Of a stretch of 64,000 nt of DNA, positions 13,101-25,330 are shown piece by piece. This stretch comes from Siphonodentalium dalli (lineage: Eukaryota > Mollusca > Scaphopoda > Gadilida > Siphonodentaliidae). The notes under the pieces were generated by a model. That model ran no database searches and had not been told where the DNA came from. It saw nothing but the letters and a program-made list of their open reading frames with translations. Within the stretch, counting starts at the first letter, position 1. Each line of letters opens with the position of its first letter. The translations under genes were made by a program, and so were the position numbers. Location: NCBI GenBank assembly GCA_032622095.1, contig CP136061.1:251115582-251179581 (forward strand), given 5' to 3'.

Positions 13101-13989
13101 GGGCTGTGCTTCTCATTTTTTGAAACAACATGAAAACAATGTTGGGGAATGATCACTTATGTTATGTATTCTCCAGGGCTGTGCTTCGCATTGTTTGAAA
13201 CAAAATGAAAACAATGTCGGGGAATGATCATTTATGTTATGAATGCTCCAGGGCTGTGCTTCTCATTGTTTGAGACAACATGAAAACAATGTCGGGGAAT
13301 GATCGTTTATGTTATGTATGATCCAGGGGCTGTGCTTCTCATTGTTTGAGACAACATGAAACAATGTCGGGGAATGATCATTTATGTTATGTATGCTCCT
13401 GGGCTGTGCTTCTCATTGTTTGAGACAACATGAAAACAATGTCGGGGAATGATCATTTATGTTATATATGCTACAGGGCTGTGCTTCTCATTGTTTGAAA
13501 CAACATGAAAACAATGTCGGGGAATGATCATTTATGTTATGTATGCTCCGGGGCTGTGCTTTGCATTGTCTGAAACAACATGAAAACAATGTCGGGGAAT
13601 GATCATTTATGTTATGTATGCTACAGGGCTGTGCTTCTCATTGTTTGAAACAACATGAAAAACAATGTCGGGGAATGATCATTTATGTTATGTATGCTCC
13701 AGAGCTGTGCTTCGCATTGTTTGAAACAACATGAAAACAATGTCGGGGAATGATCATTTATGTTATGTATGCTCCGGGGCTGTGCTTTGCATTGTCTGAA
13801 ACAACATGAAAACAATGTCGGGGAATGATCATTTATGTTATGTATGCTACAGGGCTGTGCTTCTCATTGTTTGAAACAACATGAAAACAATGTCGGGGAA
13901 TAATCATTTATGTTATGTATGCTCCAGAGCTGTGCTTCGCATTGTTTGAAACAACATGAAAACAATGTCGGGGAATGATCATTTATGTT
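7172..13989. repeat. Satellite 1, 75 bp unit, left segment
   Basis: A head-to-tail array of a 75 bp unit that includes CATTGTTTGAAACAACATGA, AACAATGTCGGGGAATGATC and ATGCTCCAGGGCTGTGCTTC. A +3 bp variant (78 bp) carries an extra AGA near the CTCCAG segment. The core TTGTTTGAAACAA is a perfect palindrome and the unit also contains the palindromic TGATCA. Because 75 and 78 are multiples of three and one minus frame lacks stops, long minus frames appear (up to 285 codons), repeating FSCCFKQCEAQ and NINDHSPTL. Those frames are broken by scattered 1-2 bp indels. Sub-blocks differ, for example units reading CTCATTG rather than CGCATTG around 9180-9500 and 13080-13500. Most units are over 90% alike, implying recent amplification or homogenisation. 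Confidence 0.97.
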
Positions 13990-14961
13990 CAGTGTTCGCG
14001 CTGGACCGAAAAAAACTTTAGCCAAAAGTTTAGCCAAATGAAAATTTTATTAGCCAAATGAAAAAAACTTTAGCCAAATGTTTTTTAGCCAAATTAAAAA
14101 AAACTATGGCCAAATTAAATCATCGTTTTCTGGTCGGTTCACAATTAATGACTAAAACGTCAAATCTAACAGACACAGGTAAAATAAACAATAATTTAAC
14201 TAATTTTGATGAACTAGAAATATTTTGATATATATCATTTATTAAAAATTTATTAATTAATCTTTATGTGGAAGAGTGATTTGGGGGGGGGGGGGGGGAT
14301 AACCCGGGATTGTCCTCCTTAATGTCATTAATTTTTTGTTTTATATCAATATCTTTTTAAAAATCATTAAATATTAATTATCCTTGCGAAAATATTTAAG
14401 TGACATCTGGAAACTAATAACTTAATATTGTTACGCCATTATCAAATTGCAATCTGTCATAAAAGCATGCATATTATTTTGAATGTATCGGTGTTGACGA
14501 CAAATAGCCATAAAATATCTGTCGTGATTCACATTTGGCTGATTAAGCTATTGTCTTACACTTGGTGCTCATAAACCTTGACCGTCATAAATACAATGTC
14601 ATCATAAACATGCATTGTGCAGGAGTCCCGTGAGTGACCAGACAGACAATGGGGGATTAGCGGATTAAATGTAAAATAATGATATTTTGCCGTTTCGTGC
14701 AGAGTGACGGGTTTCCCTTTGTACTGTCCGCGATCGGGTTTCCTTTTGTACAGTCGGCGATATATTCCCACTTACAATGTTTTCGGACTAGATCGTTCAC
14801 ATCACAGAATTGAAAACCCACTTGCCAAAAATTCATGCTTTCAGTCTCCATTTGGGGTCAAAAAAAGTTTAGCCAAAAGTTTAGCCAAATGAAATTTTTA
14901 TTAGCCAAATTCGAAAAAGATTAGCCATTGGCTAATTTGGCTACCGACAGCGCGAACACTG
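13990..14961. mobile_element. Non-autonomous hAT-type DNA transposon in satellite 1
   Basis: A 972 bp insertion begins CAGTGTTCGCGCTG and ends with the exact inverse CAGCGCGAACACTG. It is flanked by an exact 8 bp target duplication, TTTATGTT, at 13982-13989 and 14962-14969. An 8 bp duplication with CA..TG ends fits the hAT superfamily. Subterminal clusters of TTAGCCAAA motifs occur at both ends (about 14018-14110 and 14866-14945), plausible transposase-binding repeats. The inside holds only short frames (for example 14657-14851 minus) and a G-run at 14283-14298. No transposase domain is recognisable, so it would need a transposase supplied elsewhere. Confidence 0.92.
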
Positions 14962-17900
14962 TTTATGTTATGTATGCTCCGGGGCTGTGCTTCGCATTGT
15001 CTGAAACAACATGAAAACAATGTCGGGGAATGATCATTTATGTTATGTATGCTCCGGGGCTGTGCTTCGCATTGTCTGAAACAACATGAAAACAATGTTG
15101 GGGAATGATCATTTATGTTATGTATGCTACAGGGCTGTGCTTCTCATTGTTTGAAACAACATGAAAACAATGTCGGGGAATGATCATTTATGTTATGTAT
15201 GCTACAGGGCTGTGCTTCTCATTGTTTGAAACAACATGAAAACAATGTCGGGGAATGATCATTTATGTTATGTATGCTCCAGAGCTGTGCTTCGCATTGT
15301 TTGAAACAACATGAAAACAATGTCGGGGAATGATCATTTATGTTATGTATGCTCCGGGGCTGTGCTTTGCATTGTCTGAAACAACATGAAAACAATGTCG
15401 GGGAATGATCATTTATGTTATGTATGCTACAGGGCTGTGCTTCTCATTGTTTGAAACAACATGAAAACAATGTCGGGGAATAATCATTTATGTTATGTAT
15501 GCTCCAGAGCTGTGCTTCGCATTGTTTGAAACAACATGAAAACAATGTCGGGGAATGATCATTTATGTTATGTATGCTCCGGGGCTGTGCTTCGCATTGT
15601 CTGAAACAACATGAAAACAATGTCGGGGAATGATCATTTATGTTATGTATGCTCCGGGGCTGTGCTTCGCATTGTCTGAAACAACATGAAAACAATGTTG
15701 GGGAATGATCATTTATGTTATGTATGCTCCGGGGCTGAGCTTCGCATTGTTTGAAACAACATGAAAACAATGTCGGGGAATGATCATTTATGTTATGTAT
15801 GCTCCAGAGCTGTGCTTCGCATTGTTTGAAACAACATGAAAACAATGTCGGGGAATTATCAATTATGTTATGTATGCTCCATGGCTGTGCTTCGCATTGT
15901 TTGAAACAACATGAAAACAATGTCGGCGAATGATCATCTATGTTATGTATACTCCAGGGCTGTGTTTCGCATTGTTTGAAACAACATGAAAACAATGTCG
16001 GGGAATGATCATTTATGCTATGTATGATCCAGAAGGACTGCGCTTCGCATTGTTTGAAACAACATGAAAACAATGTCGAGGAATGGTCATTTATGTTATG
16101 TATGCTCCGGAGCTGTGCTTCGCATTGTTTGAAACAACATGAAAACAATGTCGGGGAATGATCGTTTATGTTATGTATGATCCAGGGCTGTGCTTCGCAT
16201 TGTTTGAAACAACATGAAAACAATGTCGGGGAATGATCATTTATGTTATATATGCTCCAGAGCTGTGCTTCGCATTGTTTGAAACAACATGAAAACAATG
16301 TCGGGGAATGATCATTTATGTTATGTATGCTCCAGGGCTGTGCTTCTCATTGTTTGAAACAACATGAAAACAATGTCGGGGAATGATCATTTATGTTATG
16401 TATGCTACAGGGCTGTGCTTCTCATTGTTTGAAACAACATGAAAACAATGTCGGGGAATGATCATTTATGTTATGTATGCTCCAGGGCTGTGCTTCTCAT
16501 TGTTTGAAACAACATGAAAACAATGTCGGGGAGTGATCATTTATGTTATGTATGCTACAGGGCTGTGCTTCTCATTGTTTGAAACAACATGAAAACAATG
16601 TCGGGGAATGATCATTTATGTTATATATGCTCCAGAGCTGTGCTTCGCATTGTTTGAAACAACATGAAAACAATGTCGGGGAATGATCATTTATGTTATG
16701 TATGCTACAGGGCTGTGCTTCTCATTGTTTGAAACAACATGAAAACAATGTCGGGGAATGATCATTTATGTTATGTATGCTACAGGGCTGTGCTTCTCAT
16801 TGTTTGAAACAACATGAAAACAATGTCGGGGAATAATCATTTATGTTATGTATGCTCCAGAGCTGTGCTTCGCATTGTTTGAAACAACATGAAAACAATG
16901 TCGGGGAATGATCATTTATGTTATGTATGCTCCGGGGCTGTGCTTCGCATTGTCTGAAACAACATGAAAACAATGTCGGGGAATGATCATTTATGTTATG
17001 TATGCTCCGGGGCTGTGCTTCGCATTGTCTGAAACAACATGAAAACAATGTTGGGGAATGATCATTTATGTTATGTATGCTCCGGGGCTGAGCTTCGCAT
17101 TGTTTGAAACAACATGAAAACAATGTCGGGGAATGATCATTTATGTTATGTATGCTCCAGAGCTGTGCTTCGCATTGTTTGAAACAACATGAAAACAATG
17201 TCGGGGAATTATCAATTATGTTATGTATGCTCCATGGCTGTGCTTCGCATTGTTTGAAACAACATGAAAACAATGTCGGCGAATGATCATCTATGTTATG
17301 TATACTCCAGGGCTGTGTTTCGCATTGTTTGAAACAACATGAAAACAATGTCGGGGAATGATCATTTATGCTATGTATGATCCAGAAGGACTGCGCTTCG
17401 CATTGTTTGAAACAACATGAAAACAATGTCGAGGAATGGTCATTTATGTTATGTATGCTCCGGAGCTGTGCTTCGCATTGTTTGAAACAACATGAAAACA
17501 ATGTCGGGGAATGATCGTTTATGTTATGTATGATCCAGGGCTGTGCTTCGCATTGTTTGAAACAACATGAAAACAATGTCGGGGAATGATCGTTTATGTT
17601 ATGTATGATCCAGGGCTGTGCTTCGCATTGTTTGAAACAACATGAAAACAATGTCGGGGAATGATCATTTATGTTATGTATGCTCCAGAGCTGTGCTTCG
17701 CATTGTTTGAATCAACATGAAAACAATGTCGGGGAATTATCATTTATGTTATGTATGCTCCATGGCTGTGCTTCGCATTGTTTGAAACAACATGAAAACA
17801 AAGTCGGTGAATGATCATCTATGTTATGTATACTCCAGGGCTGTGTTTCGCATTGTTTGAAACAACATGAAAACAATGTCGGTGAATGGTCATTTATGTT

Positions 17901-20601
17901 ATGTATGTTCCGGGGCTGTTCTTCGCATTTTTTTAAACAACATGAAAACAATGTCGGGGAATGATCATTTATGTTATGTATGCTCCGGGGCTGTGTTTCG
18001 CATTGTTTGAAACAACATGAAAACAATGTCGGTGAATGATCATTTATGTTATGTATGTTCAGGGGCTGTGCTTCGCATTGTTTGAAACAACATGAAAACA
18101 ATGTCGGTGAATGATCATTTATGTTATGTATGCTCCAGAAGGGCTGAGCTTCGCATTGTTTGAAACAACATGAAAACAATGTCGGTGAATGGTCATTTAT
18201 GTTATGTATGTTCCGGGGCTGTGCTTCGCATTTTTTGAAACAACATGAAAACAATGTCGGGGAATGATCATTTATGTTATGTATGCTCCATGGCTGTGCT
18301 TCGCATTGTTTGAAACAACATGAAAACAATGTCGGTGAATGATCATCTATGTTATGTATACTCCAGGGCTGTGTTTCGCATTGTTTGAAACAACATGAAA
18401 ACAATGTCGGGGAATGATCATTTATGTTATGTTTGCTCCGGGGGTGTGCTTCGCATTGTTTGAAAGAACATGAAAACAATGTCGGGAAATGATATTTCTG
18501 TTATGTGTGCTCCAGGGCTGTGCTTCTCATTGTTTGAAACAACATGAAAACAATGTCGGGGAATGATCATTTATGTTATGTATGCTCCGGGGCTGTGTTT
18601 CGCATTGTTTGAAACAACATGAAAACAATGTCGGGGAATGATCATTTATGTTATGTATGTTCCGGGGCTGTGCTTCGCATTGTTTGAAACAACATGAAAA
18701 CAATGTCGGTGAATGATCATTTATGTTATGTATGCTCCAGAAGGGCTGAGCTTCGCATTGTTTGAAACAACATGAAAACAATGTCGGGGAATGATCATTT
18801 ATGTTATTTATGCTCCATGGCTGTGCTTCGCATTGTTTGAAACAACATGAAAACAATGTCGGGGAATGATCATTTATGCTATGTATGATCCAGAAGGACT
18901 GCGCTTCGCATTGTTTGAAACAACATGAAAACAATGTCGAGGAATGATCATTTATGTTATGTATGCTCCGGAGCTGTGCTTCGCATTGTTTGAAACAACA
19001 TGAAAACAATGTCGGGGAATGATCGTTTATGTTATGTATGATCCAGGGCTGTGCTTCGCATTGTTTGAAACAACATGAAAACAATGTCGGGGAATGATCA
19101 TTTATGTTATGTATGCTCCAGGGCTGTGCTTCTCATTGTTTGAGACAACATGAAAACAATGTCGGGGAATGATCATTTATGTTATGTATGCTCCAGAGCT
19201 GTGCTTCGCATTGTTTGAAACAACATGAAAACAATGTCGGGGAATTATCATTTATGTTATGTATGCTCCATGGCTGTGCTTCGCATTGTTTGAAACAACA
19301 TGAAAACAATGTCGGTGAATGATCATCTATGTTATATATGGTCCAGGGCTGTGTTTCGCATTGGTTGAAACAACATGAACACAATGTCGGTGAATGATCA
19401 TTTATGTTATGTATGTTCAGGGGCTGTGCTTCGCATTGTTTGAAACAACATGAAAACAATGTCGGGGAATGATCATTTATGTTATGTGTGCTCCAGGGCT
19501 GGGCTTCGCTTTGTTTGAAACAACATGAAAACAATGTCGGTGAATGATCATTTATGTTATGTATGTTCCGGGGCTGTGCTTCGCATTGTTTGAAACAACA
19601 TGAAAACAATGTCGGGGAATTATCATTTATGTTATGTATGCTCCATGGCTGTGCTTCGCATTGTTTGAAACAACATGAAAACAATGTCGGTGAATGATCA
19701 TCTATGTTATGTATGGTCCAGGGCTGTGTTTCGCATTGGTTGAAACAACATGAAAACAATGTCGAGGAATGATCATTTATGTTATGTATGCTCCAGAGCT
19801 GTGTTTCGCATTGTTTGAAACAACATGAAAACAATGTCGGTGAATGATCATTTATGTTATGTATGCTCCATGGCTGTGCTTCGCATTGTTTGAAACAACA
19901 TGAAAACAATGTCGGGGAATGATATTTATGTTATGTTTGCTCCAGGGCTGGGCTTCGCATTGTCTGAAACAACATGAAAACAATGTCGGTGAATGATCAT
20001 TTATGTTATGTATGCTCCGGGGCTGTGCTTCGCATTGTTTGAAACAACATAAAAACAATGTCGGTGAATGATCATTTATGTTATGTATGTTCCGGGGCTG
20101 TGCTTCGCATTTTTTGAAACAACATGAAAACAATGTCGGGGAATGATCATTTATGTTATGTATGCTCCAGGACTGTGCTTCGCATTTTTTGAAACAACAT
20201 GAAAACAATGTCGGGGAATGATCATTTATGTTATGTATGCTCCAGAAGGGCTGAGCTTCGCATTGTTTGAAACAACATGAAAACAATGTCGGGGAATGAT
20301 CATTTATGTTATGTATGCTCCAGGGCTGTGCTTCGCATTGTTTGAAACAACATGAAAACAATGTCGGTGAATGATCATTTATGTTAGGTATGCTCCAGGG
20401 CTGTGCTTCGCAATTTTTGAAACAACATGAAAACAATGTCGGGGAATGATCATTTATGTTATGTATGTTCCGGAGCTGTGCTTATAATTGTTTGAAACAA
20501 CATGAAAACAATGTCGGGGAATGATCATTTATGTTATGTATGCTCCGGGGCTGTGCTTCGCATTGTTTGAAACAACATGAAAACAGTGTCGGTGAATGAT
20601 C
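14962..20601. repeat. Satellite 1, 75 bp unit, middle segment
   Basis: This continues the same 75 bp array after the hAT insertion, in the same orientation and phase once the target duplication is discounted. It contains a duplicated block: about 15415-16250 and 16768-17603 are nearly identical at an offset of 1353 bp, including rare variants such as AATAATC, ATGTTGGGG and GGCGAATGATCATC. A related block recurs near 18780-19080. The stretch from about 17700 to 20600 mixes several sub-families (TTCCGGGG, CTCCATGG, AGAAGGGCTGA). Minus frames of 185-284 codons result from the unit length and show many amino-acid-changing differences between units. Confidence 0.97.
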
Positions 20602-21321
20602 TTTACTTTAAACATATTTTATTGTGAATTATTCAATTTACAAAGGGATTGGGGTACAAGTTACAGAAACGTACAGGAGACCCCTCTCCCGATACAAAGT
20701 TGAAATTACAGTATTTGTTTACAAGATGACAGAGTGTTTACAATTGTGGTGTAATACATATAGTAACTGAAAATAAAGAAGATAGGGTTATAATGGTAAG
20801 AGTGTGGACTGAGTGTGTTAATTGTCAACCGTCTCTCTGGATACACATGAAATGAGGACGGGCCAGGACGTCTATTTGTTTTACTTAATATGTTGATGTA
20901 TATATCTGATGGTATATATTCGGGCGATTAATCCTGATTAAAGCGTGTTGTCGCAGCTATGAATGACTGAACAATGCGAAATAATTTTATGTTTCTTTGA
21001 AAGGTTTCGTCAGGAATTCCCCTTAGCAGTTGGTTCCAATTTGATATTCGGAAATTATGTTTCTCCAGTTTACAGTAAAGTACATGTCTCTGTTCGTCAT
21101 ATAATGGACAGAAAAGAAGGAAGTGCATGCTACTTTCGTATGCATATCCACACTGACAATTTGGACTGTCGGCAATATAGTTTTCGTGCATGTCTAGTCG
21201 AAGATCGCTACATGAGTTACGTGTCCTACAGTGTAGAATATTACTTTTCCGGTTTCCTGATTCAAAGTATTTGGGTGGTTTTGTGACTGGGTCAACAATA
21301 TTTAAGTTTTCTTTGAAATCT
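20602..21321 (-). mobile_element. 5'-truncated LINE 3' end inserted in satellite 1
   Basis: A ~720 bp non-satellite insert lies inside the array. Read on the minus strand it starts in coding sequence at its right edge and ends at its left edge in an untranslated tail with AATAAA at 20618-20623. The satellite word GAATGATC is present on both sides, consistent with a target duplication of about 8 bp. A 5' truncation with the 3' end retained is the usual outcome of target-primed reverse transcription. I see no long A tail. Confidence 0.82.
20928..21321 (-). pseudogene. LINE reverse transcriptase C-terminal tail with zinc-knuckle-like motif
   Basis: The frame enters from satellite sequence and then reads VDPVTKPPKYFESGNRKSN, HCRTRNSCSDLRLDMHENYI, then C.CGYAYESSMHFLLFC. 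The Cys-X-Cys-Gly ... His ... Cys cluster after an R-R-R-like segment is the C-terminal domain found after reverse transcriptase in many invertebrate LINEs. About 60 further residues follow, ending at a stop at 20928. The endonuclease and polymerase are absent because of 5' truncation. The fusion of satellite-encoded residues to this tail is an accident of insertion. The same kind of tail is seen in more decayed form at 22400-22815. Confidence 0.82.
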
Positions 21322-21449
21322 TGGGAATGATCATTTATCTTATGTTTGTTCCAGGGCTGTGCTTCGCATTGTTTGAAACAATATGAAAACAATGTCGGGG
21401 AATGATCATTTATGTTATGTATGCTCCGGGGCTGTGCCTCGCATTGTTC
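21322..21449. repeat. Satellite 1, terminal units
   Basis: Rather less than two 75 bp units resume to the right of the LINE insert, then stop abruptly at GCATTG followed by unrelated sequence. This marks the right boundary of satellite 1. Confidence 0.93.
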
Positions 21450-21630
21450 CCGTGGATTAAATAGGAGTATCATTTACCAAAGTATATAGTTTTGTTTTGT
21501 GTCAAGCTGCAACAAACAGATGATCTGCATAACTTGCGAAGCACGGGTTAGGACCGGGAAGCACAGGATAGGTCCGGGAATAGCTCCGGCAAATATCTGT
21601 TAATAATGTTTTGGTTACATAAATTTAACA

Positions 21631-21766
21631 CTTTCTATTCTAAATGGATTCTCCCAGTCAGCTAGAAAGTGTTCATCGGAATGATCTATTATCGATCTGG
21701 ATGTTAAGACGACAAAAGCAGACGACAGACAAATAAAAGTGCAGAAGGAGCCCTATTTATTGACGA
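21631..21766 (+). repeat. Dispersed repeat, copy 1 (second copy at 41794-41945)
   Basis: It contains CTAAATGGATTCTCC, CATCGGAATGATC and AAATAAAAGTGCAGAAGGAG followed by CCCTATTTATTGA. The same order of words appears at 41794-41945 with scattered differences and small indels. Both copies lie close to a satellite: this one just right of satellite 1, the other just left of satellite 2. No terminal repeats were identified. Confidence 0.85.
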
Positions 21767-22399
21767 AAATATTTGGTGTAAACAATATTTATTCCCAATA
21801 CAAAACAAGATGAATATTTTATAAAAATGCTAATGGATGATTATGTGTGATTGGAATGGGATGAGACGACAAGCATATTGTGGCTTTTTTTTAAGTCCTC
21901 TCCCAGATCGCTTAAATTTCCCGAACTACATAAGGCCGTTCGGCGAGTCAGGCGGGAATTTTTTTTTCTGGTTAGTACTTTAGATAACTTAGTGGTGATT
22001 TTAATATAAATTACACTCAACAACAGATAGCGAGATATAAGATAAGAACTGGAGTGGGGTAAGATTTGGGAATTAAAGGTAACCAATGGGATGAAAGGAG
22101 AATTGTTAGATTTAAGAAAGGTTAGACATATAGGATGATCAATGGGGGGGGGGGGGTAGTTAGACATTCGGTTGTTGAATTATATGTCAATTGTGTATAA
22201 CTAGGCGTACAGAGACTACACGAGTTGGCTGTGCAGTCAGGCTTTCCGAATTATGACGTAAAATATGACTTTATATATGACTCAATTGCAGAAGATATAG
22301 TATTACGTTAATAAAATTGTTTTGTACTAATTAATTATCTTTTTGTGGCCTCGAAAATACTATGATTGTCCATAATTGAACTTTCGGGTGAACCTTCGA
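21767..22399. other. Intergenic, no gene supported
   Basis: A 108-codon minus frame at 21841-22167 is of low complexity and has no recognisable domain. A G-run lies at 22144-22156. Nothing else is supported. Confidence 0.4.
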
Positions 22400-22815
22400 G
22401 TAGGGTTCTTTCTGATAATATTATGTTTGGTAGAGATGATAGCAGTTCCAATCTTGAGGCCTGGTATAAATGGCATTCTAACAGGTATACTAATGGGCTG
22501 TCTCAACAGCACCGCATGCACAATATGGGTCGGGCCTAACAAAATTGGTCATGAGATCGAAGTTCAAATTACTACATTTCAGTCTCAATCGTCTGTGGTA
22601 TACTTGGGATTTGCGACTATGGCAATGATAGTAGTATGGATGTGTGTATATACGATCGTCAGCAAGTGACTCTTTAAACTGGTCCAGGTTGGTACAATTT
22701 TTTACACACTCTGGCAGTCTATTCCAATCTGTCCAGGAGATCGGGAGGTAGTGTTGCTCATATTGACGGACAAGCTGCGACCATGTTATTTTTAATGTTT
22801 TAGGTATGCTAATAA
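22400..22815 (-). pseudogene. LINE reverse transcriptase C-terminal relic
   Basis: On the minus strand a continuous frame reads PKTLKITWSQLVRQYEQHYL, then SWTDWNRLPECVKNC and LDQFKESLAD, then HRRLRLKCSNLNFDL and CACGAVETAH. Next come in-frame TAG codons where the family usually has further Cys/His residues, and the frame finally fails near 22420. The W..LP segment followed by the R-LK and C-X-C-G..E..H cluster is the C-terminal part of invertebrate LINE polymerases, related to the tail at 20928-21321. The 97-codon plus-strand frame over 22376-22669, which looks like a membrane protein, is the antisense shadow of this relic. Confidence 0.78.
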
Positions 22816-23560
22816 AGAAAAATTAATGATAGCAAGAACAAATTTGTAGCCTTCTTTGGTTTTTACGTTTTTAGCCCAAATTTTTCAATTTTTTTTTCAA
22901 TTTGTAACCATTTCATTTTAGTATGATTTTGGTGATTAAGTTGATATAATAATTGTGTTAATAATGTTAAATAACTAATCGTGCTAAAAAAAATGAATTT
23001 AAATTTTTTTTTTATTATTATTGTTTTTAATTTTTTACGCAAAATCGTCCAAATTGCAACATTTTTTCATCTTAGTATGATTTTAATGGTTAAATTCGCC
23101 ATTAATTATTTTAATAGCGTTAAATAATTTACAACTTGTCTTCTACAATGTTTTTAAATGGATTTAAGAATGTTTCTACTTGTTTTCTAAGTTGAGGGGG
23201 GGGGGGGGTCTAATTCAAATCCAATTAAACATTGTACTGTCCAAAATTAGATCAATTTCTTAAGGCGTATGGTAGATATACGTAACTAGTTTTCAAAACT
23301 TATACATATGCTTTTCTATCCTGTGCGTTATGCACGCGAGTCGGATTTTACAAATTAAATTATGATGAAAAACCCTGAATTTTGGGTGTGATCACATTTG
23401 TGGTCATAATATTCCCATTAGAGAGTGGATGGGCATAGGGCATGCGACACTGTGCAGCACTGTGTAGTATATATGTATATGACAAGCATGACATGAGACA
23501 GTATCTTTTTACTAAACTGTGCTTCCAGAGTTATCAGGAATAGAGTATCGGTGTTATTTC
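22816..23560. repeat. AT-rich DNA with a two-copy degenerate repeat
   Basis: About 22880-23000 and 23035-23160 share TTAGTATGATTTT, GGTTAA and GTTAAATAA motifs at a spacing of roughly 150-170 bp. A pure G-run lies at 23196-23208. No gene is seen. 23209-23560 holds nothing I can name. Confidence 0.5.
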
Positions 23561-24339
23561 TCACCCAAATAAATTTTAAAACGGGGTATGTGGGTTAAAG
23601 GACCACTGGGAGATAATATGATGTCCAATGACTCCTATATTTCTATCGTATCACAGTAAAGCTGTTTTTGTAAAATTGGCGCGGTTTACACGATCAAAGT
23701 TCGATTTTCTTTACAATATGTTACAAGCAACTAATTATATAGAGTTACGCTTCTTGAATTTGTGCAGCGAAACTCGAGTCAGCATAACAAAAAAATCTGG
23801 CTGCTAATTGGTTGATTATAATTGAGGGAAATATGGAAGGGGTCTGGATATTTTTATGCTGCTGATTTATATGCAGTAAATGGGGTAGTTGTGGAAATCC
23901 AAGATTATCGTTTGAAAAAAAATACCGAAAAGGGCGCGTTTGTCGTCACATACTGGTGCAACGGATGACGTTCTAAGTTCAAAAAGACTTAACCCATGGC
24001 CGGCGGGACTTTTAGTTAACACTGTCATCTATGAAAAATAATTAGGTGTTTGTACTCTATAGATACGAAGCTTCGGTACATTAATTATTATTCATATATT
24101 ACTATATTTAAATCAGATGTATGCATACAGTCGGCGTCAAAACAAACACACGGATGTACCGATTATTCTTGACATTCAAGTTAAATGTTCAATAATAGAA
24201 AATTATACTATGACTGCTTCATTCAACGTGATGTTAATCAAGGTGTATCGTTATTAATAACAGTATACAGTATATAGAAATAAGAAGAATCATGTGGCCC
24301 TGGGTACATATCCCCCAGCGATGTGGCAAACAAATTGAC
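23561..24339. other. Intergenic, no feature identified
   Basis: No open frame of note, no clear repeat and no RNA-like structure recognised. Confidence 0.4.
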
Positions 24340-25330
24340 AATGTATTCTTAAACCCAAACCTGTGGCGGTTTTTCATCCAATGTACCGAAGCTTCGTGCC
24401 ATGTACCGAAGCTTCGTGACGTGTCAGAACTCCAGGAATATACCACCACATGACATCATATGGCACAGATAACAAACGTTGAATGGTGACCAGAAACCCG
24501 GATATTAATAATTTCGGATCATAATTAGCATCGATATTAACCCATCGAGGAATATGTCATAATGACACACTATATTACACACACCCCTAGATAACTGCTC
24601 CCTCTCTGACACAGGGCTACATGTAAGAAGATTATCGATGTCTACTTAATGAGACTATACAGTTCCGTCATAATCTGGTGAAAAATGTGACCTCGCATCG
24701 TTAACCCCAAATCCAATTTACCGAAGCTTCGTGACACGTACCGTCAAATGGCATCAAACGTTGAATGGTCACCATAAACTTCGATATCAGTCATTTCAGA
24801 TCGTAACTATCATAGAAGTATATATTAATCCATGGTGTAATTATGTCAAAATGACACACTATATTATACCCACCCTATATAACTGCTTCAGCCCCGACAC
24901 AGTGCTACATACAAGACGTTTATCCATGTCCACTTAATGAAAGTATATAGTTCTGTCGAAATCTGGCGAAAAATGAAACCTTGCATCATTAAACCCAAAT
25001 CGGTGGCGGTTTTTCATCCTATGTACTGAAGCTTCGTGACATGTACCGAAGCTTCGTGACATGTCAGAACTCCAAGAATATACTCCACCGGGACATCAAA
25101 TGGTATCAAACGTTGAATGTTCACCAGAAATCTCGATATTAGTCATTTCAGACCATAATTAGCATAGCATTATATATTATCCCATCGAGAAATACGTCAA
25201 CATGACACACTATATTACACCCACTGCTATATAACTGCGTCCTCCCTGACACAGGCTGCATATAAAAAGTTTATCCATGTCTACTTAATGAGAGTATACA
25301 GTTCTGTCAAAATCGGGCGAACAATTTGGT
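24340..25330. repeat. Three-copy degenerate tandem repeat, ~285-350 bp unit
   Basis: The word ATGACACACTATATTA recurs near 24567, 24851 and 25203. In each copy it is followed by TATAACTGC-like text, a GACACAG segment and TACTTAATGA or CACTTAATGA. Between copies lies ACCGAAGCTTCGTGAC, itself doubled at about 24383-24420 and 25030-25060. Unit spacing varies from about 285 to 350 bp because of indels. Confidence 0.8.

Noticed and set aside
7150-20436. Long minus-strand frames (up to 285 codons) as a Cys-rich repeat protein gene
   Set aside because: They follow from a 75 bp unit with one stop-free frame. Units differ mostly by amino-acid-changing bases, and frames are broken repeatedly by small indels.
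22376-22669. A 97-codon plus frame resembling a two-pass membrane protein
   Set aside because: The minus strand reads a clear LINE C-terminal domain over the same bases, so the hydrophobic plus frame is its antisense shadow.
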